Program-made: the position numbers and the translations under genes | Assembly: GCF_007992095.1 (NCBI RefSeq) | Contig: NZ_BJZP01000007.1 | Coordinates: 62,001 to 126,000 of the forward strand | Length of the DNA stretch: 64,000 bases | Origin: Paenirhizobium naphthalenivorans | GTDB taxonomy: Bacteria; Pseudomonadota; Alphaproteobacteria; Rhizobiales; Rhizobiaceae | Reading direction: 5' to 3' | The notes under the pieces: generated by a model | What the model saw: only the letters and a program-made list of their open reading frames with translations | Database searches by the model: none | What the model was told of the DNA's origin: nothing | Part shown: piece after piece, positions 57,315 through 64,000 of the stretch | Position numbering within the stretch: position 1 is the first letter of the stretch | How the letters are laid out: every line of letters starts with the position of its first letter

Positions 57315-59255
57315 TTACAGCGTTCTGAACGGTACTTCGCGCGGTGGAAGTCCTGGAACGTCGAAATGTTCAGGCGCCAGGCCAGCCTTTGCCCGCTCCA
57401 CCATATGCGTATAGGCCTGTTCGAGGTGACGGCAGAAGCGCTCCGCGTCGAACAGTGGTGCGACGAAGCGATTGTCGGCAATCGCTTGTTTCAGGACCGC
57501 AACGTGGTTTCTGTCCGAAGCCAGCACTGTGCAAAGTCTGACGAAGTCGTCGTCATCGGCAGCCACCAGTTCCGGCAGGCCGATGGCGTTCAGCAGGCTT
57601 TCCGAAACGCGCGAGGCGAAGTTGCTGCCCTTTCGGGTAACGACCGGCAAACCCGCCCACAGCATGTCCGATGTCGTCGTGTGGCCGTTGTAGGGAAAGC
57701 TGTCGAGCCCGAGATCGGCGGCCGGAATCCGCGCCAAGTGGTTGCTGTAGGGCATCTTGGGCGCGAAAATGAACTGGTCCGAGCGTACGCCAGCGCGGCG
57801 CAGGAAGTCGGCCGTCGCGTTGCGTGCGTGGGTGCCGTCGACCATCAGCCAGAGCAGAGCCTGCGGATTGGCGACCAATACCTTGGCCCAAAGGGCGAGA
57901 CCCTCCGGTGAATTCTTGCGCTGGCTGTTGAAGGCGGAGAAGACGAAGCGATCTGGTGGCAGACCATAGGCGCGCCGCTCGGAGGGGGTGGGGATTTGTC
58001 GCGTCCACGGATCGTTCGGCTGGTAGCTCTCCGGCATGCGGCAGAATTTCTCGTGGTAGTGTGGCTTGGACGTCTCCGGCAGGACGAAGCGGTCGCCGAT
58101 CACGTAGTCGCAATCTATGCCGGCACCTGTTCCGGGAAAGCCGAGCCAGGCAACATGCACCGGCGCGACCGGTGCGTTCATCAGGCGGGAGCGTGAGCCC
58201 CCGGTATGCCCTTTGAGGTCGACGAGGATGTCGATGCCGTCGCGCTGGATCGCAGCCACCGCCTCGATGTCGTCCACGGCCTCGATCCGCGCGATCCGAC
58301 CCCATTGCACCCGTGCAGCGTCATCCGCGCCGATGAAGCGCTCCGGTGTATGACAATAGAGGGTGATGTCGAAGTGGGCTCGGTCATGGGCGGCAAGCAC
58401 GCTGCGCATCAGCCGCATCGTCGCATGGTCGGCCCAGAAATCGTTGGACAGATAACCGATGCGGATCTTTCCGCCCCAGGTGTGGGGTATGGCGCGACGG
58501 CGAGCGGGCGCATCAGCGGGGAAAGGGACAAGACCGGCGACATTGGCGGCCAGGCGGTTCTGCACCTCATCTGCGCACCACATCAGATTGTAATGTGGTG
58601 TCTCGGCGGCAAGCGCGCGCGTATCGCCCGCGGCGATCTCTGCGCGGAGCAGAGCTTCCTCGCGTAGCAGTATTGGGTAATCGCAGAATTCCCGGGCAAA
58701 GCCGATCAACGTCATGCGGATGAACGGATCGTCTGGGTGAAGCACCCGGAGCTTGGAAAACAGGACGAGGTTCTTCTCGTTGCGTAGATCTTCGCCGATC
58801 AATCGCACGGCAAGTTTCAGGTGTTCGGCATCATCACTGTCGACCAACTGATTCTTTACCGCGTCGACCAGAGCCTTGTTGCCGGTTTTCAGACCGATGG
58901 ATGCGAGAATGAAAGCTGGGGCAGGGTCGGTTGGTTGATGACGGTGCAACTGCATGGCCAACGCCAGCGCCCTGTCGTCGCGGCCCGCGTCGAGATAGAG
59001 GCGCGCCGCCCGGGAGAGCAGCGGATAGGGTTCCGGCGGACGCCTGAGGCCGGCATGCTCGAAGGCCTCGGCGGCTTCGCCGATCATGTCGAGTTTCAGC
59101 AAGGCCTCGCCAAGCAATTGGGCGGCGCGGTGGTCGGCAGATTCCGGCATCAGCCTTGCCAACTGCTCGAGAACCTCGGAATAGCGTTCCGCCCGGAATG
59201 TGGCTTCGGCTTCCGCCAGCCGGTCGTCAAAGGACAAGTGCATGCTCCGCGCCAT
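57315..59255 (-). CDS. SPINDLY-type O-linked glycosyltransferase (GT41) with TPR-like N-terminus
   Basis: A 646-aa protein with helical TPR-like repeats in the first 230 residues (DRLAEAEATFRAERYSEVLEQ, LGEALLKLDMIGEAAEAFEHAG) and a GT41-type catalytic region. The latter is marked by RIGYLSNDFWADHATMRLMR, VDLKGHTGGSRSRLMNAP, WLGFPGTGA, FNSQRKNSPEGLALWAKVL and FPYNGHTTTSDMLWAGLPVVT with ASRVSESLL. These are hallmarks of SPINDLY-type O-GlcNAc or O-fucose transferases, and the histidine in KGHTGGSR is the catalytic-type position. The acceptor proteins are unknown. The start is uncertain: ATG 59255 or 59243; longer versions would overlap cobW. It lies 92 bases downstream of cobW in the same direction with a stem-loop between. 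Confidence 0.85.
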   Translation of the reverse strand: MARSMHLSFDDRLAEAEATFRAERYSEVLEQLARLMPESADHRAAQLLGEALLKLDMIGEAAEAFEHAGLRRPPEPYPLLSRAARLYLDAGRDDRALALAMQLHRHQPTDPAPAFILASIGLKTGNKALVDAVKNQLVDSDDAEHLKLAVRLIGEDLRNEKNLVLFSKLRVLHPDDPFIRMTLIGFAREFCDYPILLREEALLRAEIAAGDTRALAAETPHYNLMWCADEVQNRLAANVAGLVPFPADAPARRRAIPHTWGGKIRIGYLSNDFWADHATMRLMRSVLAAHDRAHFDITLYCHTPERFIGADDAARVQWGRIARIEAVDDIEAVAAIQRDGIDILVDLKGHTGGSRSRLMNAPVAPVHVAWLGFPGTGAGIDCDYVIGDRFVLPETSKPHYHEKFCRMPESYQPNDPWTRQIPTPSERRAYGLPPDRFVFSAFNSQRKNSPEGLALWAKVLVANPQALLWLMVDGTHARNATADFLRRAGVRSDQFIFAPKMPYSNHLARIPAADLGLDSFPYNGHTTTSDMLWAGLPVVTRKGSNFASRVSESLLNAIGLPELVAADDDDFVRLCTVLASDRNHVAVLKQAIADNRFVAPLFDAERFCRHLEQAYTHMVERAKAGLAPEHFDVPGLPPREVPFRTL

Positions 59256-59306
59256 TGGCAACAATCGGCCTGATGCTAGCGCGCGGAACTTGTGCCGGGC
59301 TAAATG

Positions 59307-59341
59307 GGCAAGGCCAGCCGGCAGTGCGGGCGGGCCTTGCC
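59307..59341 (-). terminator. stem-loop after the CobW GTPase gene
   Basis: Perfect 9-bp inverted repeat GGCAAGGCC (59307-59315) / GGCCTTGCC (59333-59341) with a 17-nt loop, six bases beyond the GTPase stop codon. There is little U-tract on the minus strand, so termination is probably partial. Confidence 0.45.
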
Positions 59342-59347
59342 GGAAGG

Positions 59348-60538
59348 TCATTGCCAGGGCGCAAACGTGTCCTTCAGTCCGGACCATGCGGCCGGCGCGA
59401 AGCTGGCGGCCGGTACGAGGCAGGCGTCGAGCGCAGTCGAGATCGAGGACTCGTCCATCGGATCGGCGCCGATGAAGACGATCTCCTGACGCCGGTCACC
59501 CCAGATAGGGTCGAGATAGGGCTCCATGACCTTAAGGAAACCGGGATCGTCGGGCCAGCGTTGGCGCGGTACGGCCGACCACCAGCGGCCCATGCGGCCG
59601 GTACGGACGATGGCGCCCGCCTGGCTGAGCTCGCCCACGTAGTCGGGCCGGGTCGCCAGCCAGAAGAACCCCTTGGCGCGGATGACACCCGGCCAGGCGC
59701 GATTGATATAGGCCTGGAATTTCACCGGGTCGAAGGGCTGTCGGGCCCGATAGACGAAGGAGCGAATGCCATATTCCTCGGTTTCGGGCACATGGTCGTT
59801 GAAACCGTTGAGTTCCTTGAACCAGAGTGGATGGGTTTCGGCTTTCTCGATGTCGAACAGGCCGGTACCGAGAACGTCGCGCGGCGCAATCTGCCCGAAA
59901 TCCGCCTCGATCAGCCGGGCGTCGGGATTGAGGCCGCTGATGATCTTCAACGCCGCGTCGCGCTGCTCCGGCGTCGCGATGCCGATCTTGTTGAGGACGA
60001 TCACGTCGGCGAATTCGATCTGCTCGACTAAAAGGTCGACCAGCGTCCGGTTGTCGCCCGCTCCGGCCGTCTCGCCGCGATCTGAGAGGAAATCGACGGA
60101 GGAATAGTCGGCCAGCAGATTGGCGGCGTCGACCACCGTCACCATGGTATCGAGGCGGGCAATGTCCGAGAGACTGAAACCATCCTCGTCGCGGAAGTCG
60201 AAGGTTGTGGCGATCGGCAGCGGTTCGGCAATCCCGGTTGCTTCGATCAGCAGATAGTCGAAACGGTTTTGCGCCGCGAGATCGCGTACGCCTTTCAGCA
60301 GGTCGTCACGCAGTGTGCAGCAGATACAGCCATTGCTCATCTCGACCAGTTGTTCGTCGGTGCGCGAAAGGGCCGCCTCGCCACCGCGCACCAACGCTGC
60401 GTCGATGTTGACCTCGCTCATGTCATTGACGATGACCGCGACCTTGAGCCCGCTGCGGTTGGAGAGCACGTGGTTGAGAAGCGTAGTCTTTCCGGCTCCG
60501 AGAAAACCGGAAAGCACGGTGACGGGAAGCTTGTCCAT
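59348..60538 (-). CDS. CobW/COG0523 GTPase, zinc metallochaperone type
   Basis: A 396-aa G3E GTPase of the COG0523 family, many Zur-controlled members of which are proposed zinc chaperones for low-zinc conditions. Walker A is [16 protein letters not shown]; the metal-binding CxCC motif is in [15 protein letters not shown]; Walker B-like [13 protein letters not shown] follows. The base-recognition G4 motif NKxD reads LNKIGIA, with Gly for Asp. The C-terminal CobW domain includes [18 protein letters not shown] and [16 protein letters not shown] Zur-like operator lies 21 bases before the ATG. The gene is divergent in control, though not in direction, from znuA. Confidence 0.9.
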   Translation of the reverse strand: MDKLPVTVLSGFLGAGKTTLLNHVLSNRSGLKVAVIVNDMSEVNIDAALVRGGEAALSRTDEQLVEMSNGCICCTLRDDLLKGVRDLAAQNRFDYLLIEATGIAEPLPIATTFDFRDEDGFSLSDIARLDTMVTVVDAANLLADYSSVDFLSDRGETAGAGDNRTLVDLLVEQIEFADVIVLNKIGIATPEQRDAALKIISGLNPDARLIEADFGQIAPRDVLGTGLFDIEKAETHPLWFKELNGFNDHVPETEEYGIRSFVYRARQPFDPVKFQAYINRAWPGVIRAKGFFWLATRPDYVGELSQAGAIVRTGRMGRWWSAVPRQRWPDDPGFLKVMEPYLDPIWGDRRQEIVFIGADPMDESSISTALDACLVPAASFAPAAWSGLKDTFAPWQ

Positions 60539-60558
60539 CGAACAAACCTTTCTACGTT

Positions 60559-60574
60559 TGTAATACTATAACAT
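60559..60574. promoter_or_regulatory. Zur-like operator upstream of the CobW GTPase gene
   Basis: TGTAATACTATAACAT, ending 21 bases before the GTPase ATG. It is identical at 15 of 16 positions to part of the operator between znuA and znuC, and close to the ATGTTATAACAT core seen in Zur sites. Confidence 0.75.
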
Positions 60575-60629
60575 CCAAGGGGCTGAAAAAGGCGGACCGT
60601 TAAGTCCGCCTTCAGGAAATCTCAATATC

Positions 60630-61547
60630 TCACTTAGACAGGCAATCGCTGAGCGAGGTGGCGAGGTTGCGGATCAGTTCCGGATAGAGTTCGGGGCCGT
60701 CCTTGAGTGCCGCGCCCAGCGGATCGAGTACACCGGTCTTCGTCTGGGTGCCTTCAATGACCACCTTGATCAGCTTCGATTCGAATTCCGGTTCGGCGAA
60801 GATGCAGGTCGCACCGAGTTTTTCGATCTTGGCATGGATTTCGGAGATCCGTTCCGCTCCCGGCATGGCTTCCGGTTCGACCACGACCGAACCCGCGACC
60901 GCCACCCCGTAGCGATGCTCGAAATACTGATAGGCATCGTGGAAGACGACAAAAGGTTTGTCTTTCACCGGCGCGAGCTTGGCCACGATCTCCTTGTCGA
61001 GAGCATCGAGAGACTTGATCAGCACAGCCCCGTTCTCCTGATAGTGCATAGCATTTTCGGGATCGGCGGCGACCAGCACGCGCTCGATTTCGCCGACCAT
61101 CGCCTTGGCGTTCATCGGGTTGAGCCAGATATGCGGGTCAATACCGCCGGGCGTATCCTGGTCGCCGTCATCATCGGCCTCGAACGGTCCTCCAACGCGA
61201 AATTTCAACGTTTCCACGCCCGGCGCCTTGTCGAGTTCGGTGATCGTCGCTTTGCCGGCAAGTGCTTCAAGCGGCTTCGCGAGGAAAACCTCGAGCCCGG
61301 GCCCGGTCCAGAACACGACATCTGCCTGCTGTAGCGCCTTGGCGTTGGAGGGCTTCAGGCTGTAGGTGTGGGGGGAGGCGGCGCCCTCGACGATCAGCGA
61401 CGGCTCGCCGACGCCCTGCATAACCGCTGCGACAAGCGAATGGATGGGCTTGATCGAAACGACGACCTGCGGCGCGGCAAGCGCCAGCGTCGGCAAAAGG
61501 AAAAGGGCGGCGGTCGAGGCGGCGAGGCCGAGTCGGGAAAGCGTCAT
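60630..61547 (-). CDS. znuA: zinc ABC transporter substrate-binding protein
   Basis: A 305-aa cluster A-I periplasmic zinc-binding protein. The signal peptide is ASTAALFLLPTLALA. Zinc-ligand histidines are His36 (SIKPIHSLVA), His60 (ASPHTYSLKP) and His139 (IDPHIWLNP), with the fourth in VVFHDAYQYFEHRYGV. The flexible histidine-rich loop of many ZnuA proteins (before the third ligand) is here a short acidic stretch, FEADDDGDQDT, with no histidines. It is transcribed divergently from znuCB with the two operators between. Confidence 0.95.
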   Translation of the reverse strand: MTLSRLGLAASTAALFLLPTLALAAPQVVVSIKPIHSLVAAVMQGVGEPSLIVEGAASPHTYSLKPSNAKALQQADVVFWTGPGLEVFLAKPLEALAGKATITELDKAPGVETLKFRVGGPFEADDDGDQDTPGGIDPHIWLNPMNAKAMVGEIERVLVAADPENAMHYQENGAVLIKSLDALDKEIVAKLAPVKDKPFVVFHDAYQYFEHRYGVAVAGSVVVEPEAMPGAERISEIHAKIEKLGATCIFAEPEFESKLIKVVIEGTQTKTGVLDPLGAALKDGPELYPELIRNLATSLSDCLSK

Positions 61548-61572
61548 GGATATTTTCTCCGTCTTGTTTGTG

Positions 61573-61593
61573 TAATGTAATACTATTACATTA
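61573..61593. promoter_or_regulatory. Zur box 1 between znuA and znuC
   Basis: A perfect 21-bp palindrome around C61583 with half-site TAATGTAATA. It contains the sequence TGTAATACTATTACAT (61576-61591), which matches the CobW operator in 15 of 16 positions. Confidence 0.85.
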
Positions 61594-61597
61594 ATTG

Positions 61598-61613
61598 CGT
61601 AATGCTATAACGT
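61598..61613. promoter_or_regulatory. Zur box 2, imperfect, next to znuC
   Basis: CGTAATGCTATAACGT matches the CobW operator at 13 of 16 positions and the ATGTTATAACAT core at 10 of 12. Its centre lies 22-23 bases from the centre of box 1, about two helical turns. Confidence 0.65.
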
Positions 61614-61626
61614 GTGCCATAGCATC

Positions 61627-62721
61627 ATGCAACAGCAAATTTCCGGCGCGGACATGACCTCACTGAAATCCAATTCCGAAACTCCGCTCGTCACGCTGGC
61701 CGATGCCGGTGTCAGGCGCAATGGCCGCTGGCTTGTTCGCGGCGTCGACTTCTCCGTCAGTCGCGGCGAGATTGTCACCCTGATCGGTCCTAACGGCTCG
61801 GGAAAATCAACGAGTGCCAAGATGGCGATCGGCGTGCTTTCACCTGACGAGGGCAGGGTGGAGCGCAAGCCCGGCTTGCGCGTCGCCTACGTGCCGCAGA
61901 AACTGAGCGTCGACTGGACCATGCCGCTTACCGTCAAGCGGTTGATGACGCTCACCGTGCGGTTGAATGACGAGGAGATCGTCGCGGCCCTCGATGCAGT
62001 CGGCATCTCCCATCTGGCCGGCGCCGAGGTTCAGCATCTGTCCGGCGGCGAGTTCCAGCGTGCGCTGCTCGCCCGCGCCATCGCCCGCAAGCCCGATCTG
62101 CTTGTGCTCGACGAGCCGGTGCAGGGGGTCGACTTCGCCGGCGAAATTGCCCTCTATGACCTCATCACGTCGATCCGAAATTCCACCGGTTGCGGTATCC
62201 TGCTGATTTCGCACGATCTCCATGTGGTCATGGCCGAAACGGACACGGTTATCTGCCTCAACGGCCATGTTTGCTGCCGCGGCACACCCGATGCCGTCAG
62301 CCAGAGCCCTGAATATATGCGTCTGTTCGGCGCGGCTGCCGGACGCACGCTTGCCGTCTACAGCCATCACCACGACCATACCCATCTGCCAGATGGCCGC
62401 GTGCGCCACGAGGATGGTACCATTACCGAGCATTGTCACGTCGGTGACGGGCACCACCATGAGGACGACCATGCTGGCCATGCGCATAGCGACCATGGCC
62501 ATGGCGCTGAGGGCCATTCCCTTGATCTTGCGGGCGATCCCGCGGGCCGCCATAGTCATGAGCCCGATGGAGCGCACGCCCACGCCACCGATGCAGATGG
62601 CAATCACGCCCATGAACACGGTACCCTTGATCATGCGCATCAGCATTCCGTAGGAGGGCAGGTACAAACCGATGGCCTGCCAAAGAGCGCCACGCCCGCG
62701 AAGGAGGCTTCCGATGTTTGA
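61627..62721 (+). CDS. znuC: zinc ABC transporter ATP-binding protein with long histidine-rich tail
   Basis: A 364-aa ATPase energising zinc uptake. It has Walker A IGPNGSGKSTSAKM, Q-loop YVPQKLSVDW, signature HLSGGEFQRALLARA, Walker B LLVLDEPVQGVDF and H-loop LLISHDLHVVM. The normal ZnuC ends near residue 245. Here residues 247-340 form an extra tail with 27 histidines in 94 residues (HHHDHTH, HCH, HHHEDDHAGHAHSDHGHG), plus one cysteine and many acidic residues. The start is ATG 61627 or 61654; neither has a strong ribosome binding site. It overlaps znuB by 8 bases. Confidence 0.93.
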   Translation: MQQQISGADMTSLKSNSETPLVTLADAGVRRNGRWLVRGVDFSVSRGEIVTLIGPNGSGKSTSAKMAIGVLSPDEGRVERKPGLRVAYVPQKLSVDWTMPLTVKRLMTLTVRLNDEEIVAALDAVGISHLAGAEVQHLSGGEFQRALLARAIARKPDLLVLDEPVQGVDFAGEIALYDLITSIRNSTGCGILLISHDLHVVMAETDTVICLNGHVCCRGTPDAVSQSPEYMRLFGAAAGRTLAVYSHHHDHTHLPDGRVRHEDGTITEHCHVGDGHHHEDDHAGHAHSDHGHGAEGHSLDLAGDPAGRHSHEPDGAHAHATDADGNHAHEHGTLDHAHQHSVGGQVQTDGLPKSATPAKEASDV

Positions 62722-63529
62722 TGATTTTTTCCTGCGGGCTATCTTCGCCGGCGTCGGTCTGGCCCTCACCACCGGACCGCTCGGCTGCTTCGTCATTTGG
62801 CGTCGCATGGCTTATTTCGGCGACACCATGGCTCATTCGGCCCTGCTCGGCGTCGCGCTCTCGCTGCTTTTCTCCCTGAACCTGATGGTCAGCGTTTTCC
62901 TTGTCGCCGCATGTGTCTCGTTGCTTCTGCTTCTCCTGCAAAAACGACAGGCGCTCTCGGCCGATGCGCTGCTCGGCATTCTCAGCCATTCGACGCTGGC
63001 GATCGGCCTTGTGCTGGTCGCCTTCATGTCCTGGGTGCGGATCGATCTGATCGCCTTCCTGTTCGGCGACATCCTTGCGGTGACAACGACCGACATCGCC
63101 ATCATCTGGGGCGGTGGGGTTGTTGTGCTCGCGCTGATCGCCTGGCTGTGGCGACCGCTGCTCGCTGCCACAGTCAATGCCGAGCTTGCCGAGGCCGAGG
63201 GCCTTCACCCCGAGCGTGCGCGGCTCGCCTTCATGCTGTTGATGGCGCTTGTCATCGCCATCGCCATGAAGATCGTCGGCATCATGCTGATCACGTCCCT
63301 GCTAATCATCCCGGCCGCCGCGGCCCGGCGCTTTTCCACAACGCCTGAGGTCATGGCGGTTCTTGCCTCGCTGATCGGCGCCGTGGCGGTCGTGCTCGGC
63401 CTGTTCGGATCGCTCACCTATGACACACCGTCCGGCCCTTCGATCGTCGTCGCGGCCCTGATCCTGTTCCTGTTCAGTCTCTTGCCGGCACCGCGTCTCC
63501 GGCGGGATGAAAACTCCTCACGAGGTTGA
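62714..63529 (+). CDS. znuB: zinc ABC transporter permease
   Basis: A 271-aa inner-membrane permease of the ABC-3 family with about eight hydrophobic helices. It has GPLGCFVIWRRMAYFGDTMAH, the coupling helix region HSALLGVAL, FGDILAVTTTDI and LLIIPAAAARRF. The ATG at 62714 has AAGGAGG seven bases upstream, inside the end of znuC. It overlaps the in-frame ATG of a possible longer Zur, but zur most likely starts just after it. Confidence 0.95.
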   Translation: MFDDFFLRAIFAGVGLALTTGPLGCFVIWRRMAYFGDTMAHSALLGVALSLLFSLNLMVSVFLVAACVSLLLLLLQKRQALSADALLGILSHSTLAIGLVLVAFMSWVRIDLIAFLFGDILAVTTTDIAIIWGGGVVVLALIAWLWRPLLAATVNAELAEAEGLHPERARLAFMLLMALVIAIAMKIVGIMLITSLLIIPAAAARRFSTTPEVMAVLASLIGAVAVVLGLFGSLTYDTPSGPSIVVAALILFLFSLLPAPRLRRDENSSRG

Positions 63530-63530
63530 C

Positions 63531-63926
63531 ATGACCCAACCGCACCTGACCAAGAACCAGTCGCTGGTGTTCGAGGCGCTGTCGGCGTCGAATGCGCCGC
63601 TCTCAGCCTACGGCATCCTTGATGTTCTGCGTGACAAGGGTTTTCGGGCTCCGCTCCAGGTCTATCGCGCGCTCGACAAGTTGGTCGAGTTCGGTCTGGT
63701 GCATCGGCTGGAAAGCATCAATTCCTTCGTCGCCTGCGCCCATCCGCAGAGCGATTGCTGCGCCCATGGCACGGTAGCATTCGCCATCTGCCACAAATGT
63801 GGTCATGTCGAGGAGTTTCATGACCACGCCATCGACCATCGGCTAGCCGATTGGGCGAGGACCAGGCGTTTCAAGGCCGAGAAGACGACGATCGAGATCC
63901 GTGGGCTCTGCGCCAACTGCGCGTGA
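63531..63926 (+). CDS. zur: zinc uptake regulator, Fur family
   Basis: A 131-aa Fur-family repressor. It has a winged-helix N-terminus (LTKNQSLVFEALSASNAPLSAY, LQVYRALDKLVEFGLVHRLE) and a C-terminal dimerisation domain with the structural CxxC pairs CHKCGH and CANCA. The regulatory-site residues are in ACAHPQSDCCAHG and VEEFHDHAIDH. The ATG at 63531 follows GAGG; an ATG at 63507 overlaps znuB. It is the last gene of znuCB-zur and is presumably autoregulated through the boxes upstream of znuC. Confidence 0.92.
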   Translation: MTQPHLTKNQSLVFEALSASNAPLSAYGILDVLRDKGFRAPLQVYRALDKLVEFGLVHRLESINSFVACAHPQSDCCAHGTVAFAICHKCGHVEEFHDHAIDHRLADWARTRRFKAEKTTIEIRGLCANCA

Positions 63927-64000
63927 GGCTTCTCTGCCGGATCGCCCTGAGATAGCGTCGTCGTCAGATCTTCCTGAGGTCGCGGGCAAACCGCTGCCAG

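Noticed and set aside
59256-59387. Longer N-terminus of the SPINDLY-type transferase
   Set aside because: It would overlap the GTPase gene and cross its terminator stem, and the sequence is not TPR-like.

Overview
The window is a 64-kb stretch of a chromosome from an alphaproteobacterium of the order Rhizobiales, most likely Rhizobiaceae. I infer this from the high-GC coding sequence, the general amino-acid transporter cluster aapJQMP next to metC, an EipB (DUF1849) protein, LpxI in the lipid A cluster, NDUFS4- and NDUFS6-like complex I accessory proteins, CTTG(A/C)-N17-CTATA(A/T) type promoters, and a small RNA with three anti-Shine-Dalgarno loops of the kind described for the rhizobial alpha-r14/NfeR1 family. 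I saw no insertion sequence, prophage or CRISPR array.

Layout. 0-2.3 kb: the sRNA gene (minus strand), then a translationally coupled pair of membrane proteins (DUF2157 and GDYXXLXY). 2.5-4.4 kb: tRNA-Leu and trigger factor. 4.6-5.9 kb: an unrecognised membrane protein with AT-richer codon use. 6.2-12.1 kb (minus): sthA, then sfsA-map-radC with zero spacing, then phaC. 12.2-17.8 kb (plus): a small lipoprotein, a PLP aminotransferase, hom, a 56-aa membrane peptide and recJ. 17.8-23.0 kb: two identical tRNA-Glu genes, a low-complexity lipoprotein, a glyoxalase, a two-domain cold-shock protein, a DUF192 protein, tRNA-Pro, an NDUFS4-like protein, tRNA-Arg and a membrane-anchored nuclease-like protein. 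23.2-27.5 kb (minus): aapJQMP. 27.8-33.5 kb: metC, an FAD monooxygenase, an NDUFS6-like zinc protein, an alpha/beta hydrolase, an enoyl-CoA hydratase, cysE and DUF3126. 33.7-43.8 kb: phasin, clpS-clpA, an NTF2-like protein, azlCD, a DUF1989 protein, HIT, a FemAB/GNAT-like protein, a glycerophosphodiesterase, RidA and EipB. 44.0-57.2 kb: the conserved cluster rpsB-tsf-pyrH-frr-uppS-cdsA-rseP-bamA-lpxD-fabZ-lpxA-lpxI-lpxB. 57.3-59.3 kb: a SPINDLY-type glycosyltransferase. 59.3-63.9 kb: a zinc regulon comprising a CobW/COG0523 GTPase, znuA, znuC, znuB and zur.

How the genes work together. The 44-57 kb cluster links translation factors (S2, EF-Ts, UMP kinase, RRF) to envelope building: undecaprenyl-PP synthesis, CDP-diacylglycerol, the regulated protease RseP, BamA, and the first steps of lipid A. 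ClpS and ClpA form the N-end-rule adaptor and unfoldase. PhaC and a phasin, 22 kb apart, make and coat polyhydroxyalkanoate granules. The znu genes and the CobW GTPase share near-identical palindromic operators, which I read as Zur boxes.

The items I would look at first are the triple anti-SD sRNA at the left edge, the 27-histidine tail on ZnuC together with the three Zur-like boxes, the orphan membrane protein at 4.6-5.9 kb, the possible terminator buried in the DUF192 signal-peptide codons, and the SPINDLY-type transferase downstream of the zinc-regulated GTPase. All family names come from reading motifs by eye; no search was run.
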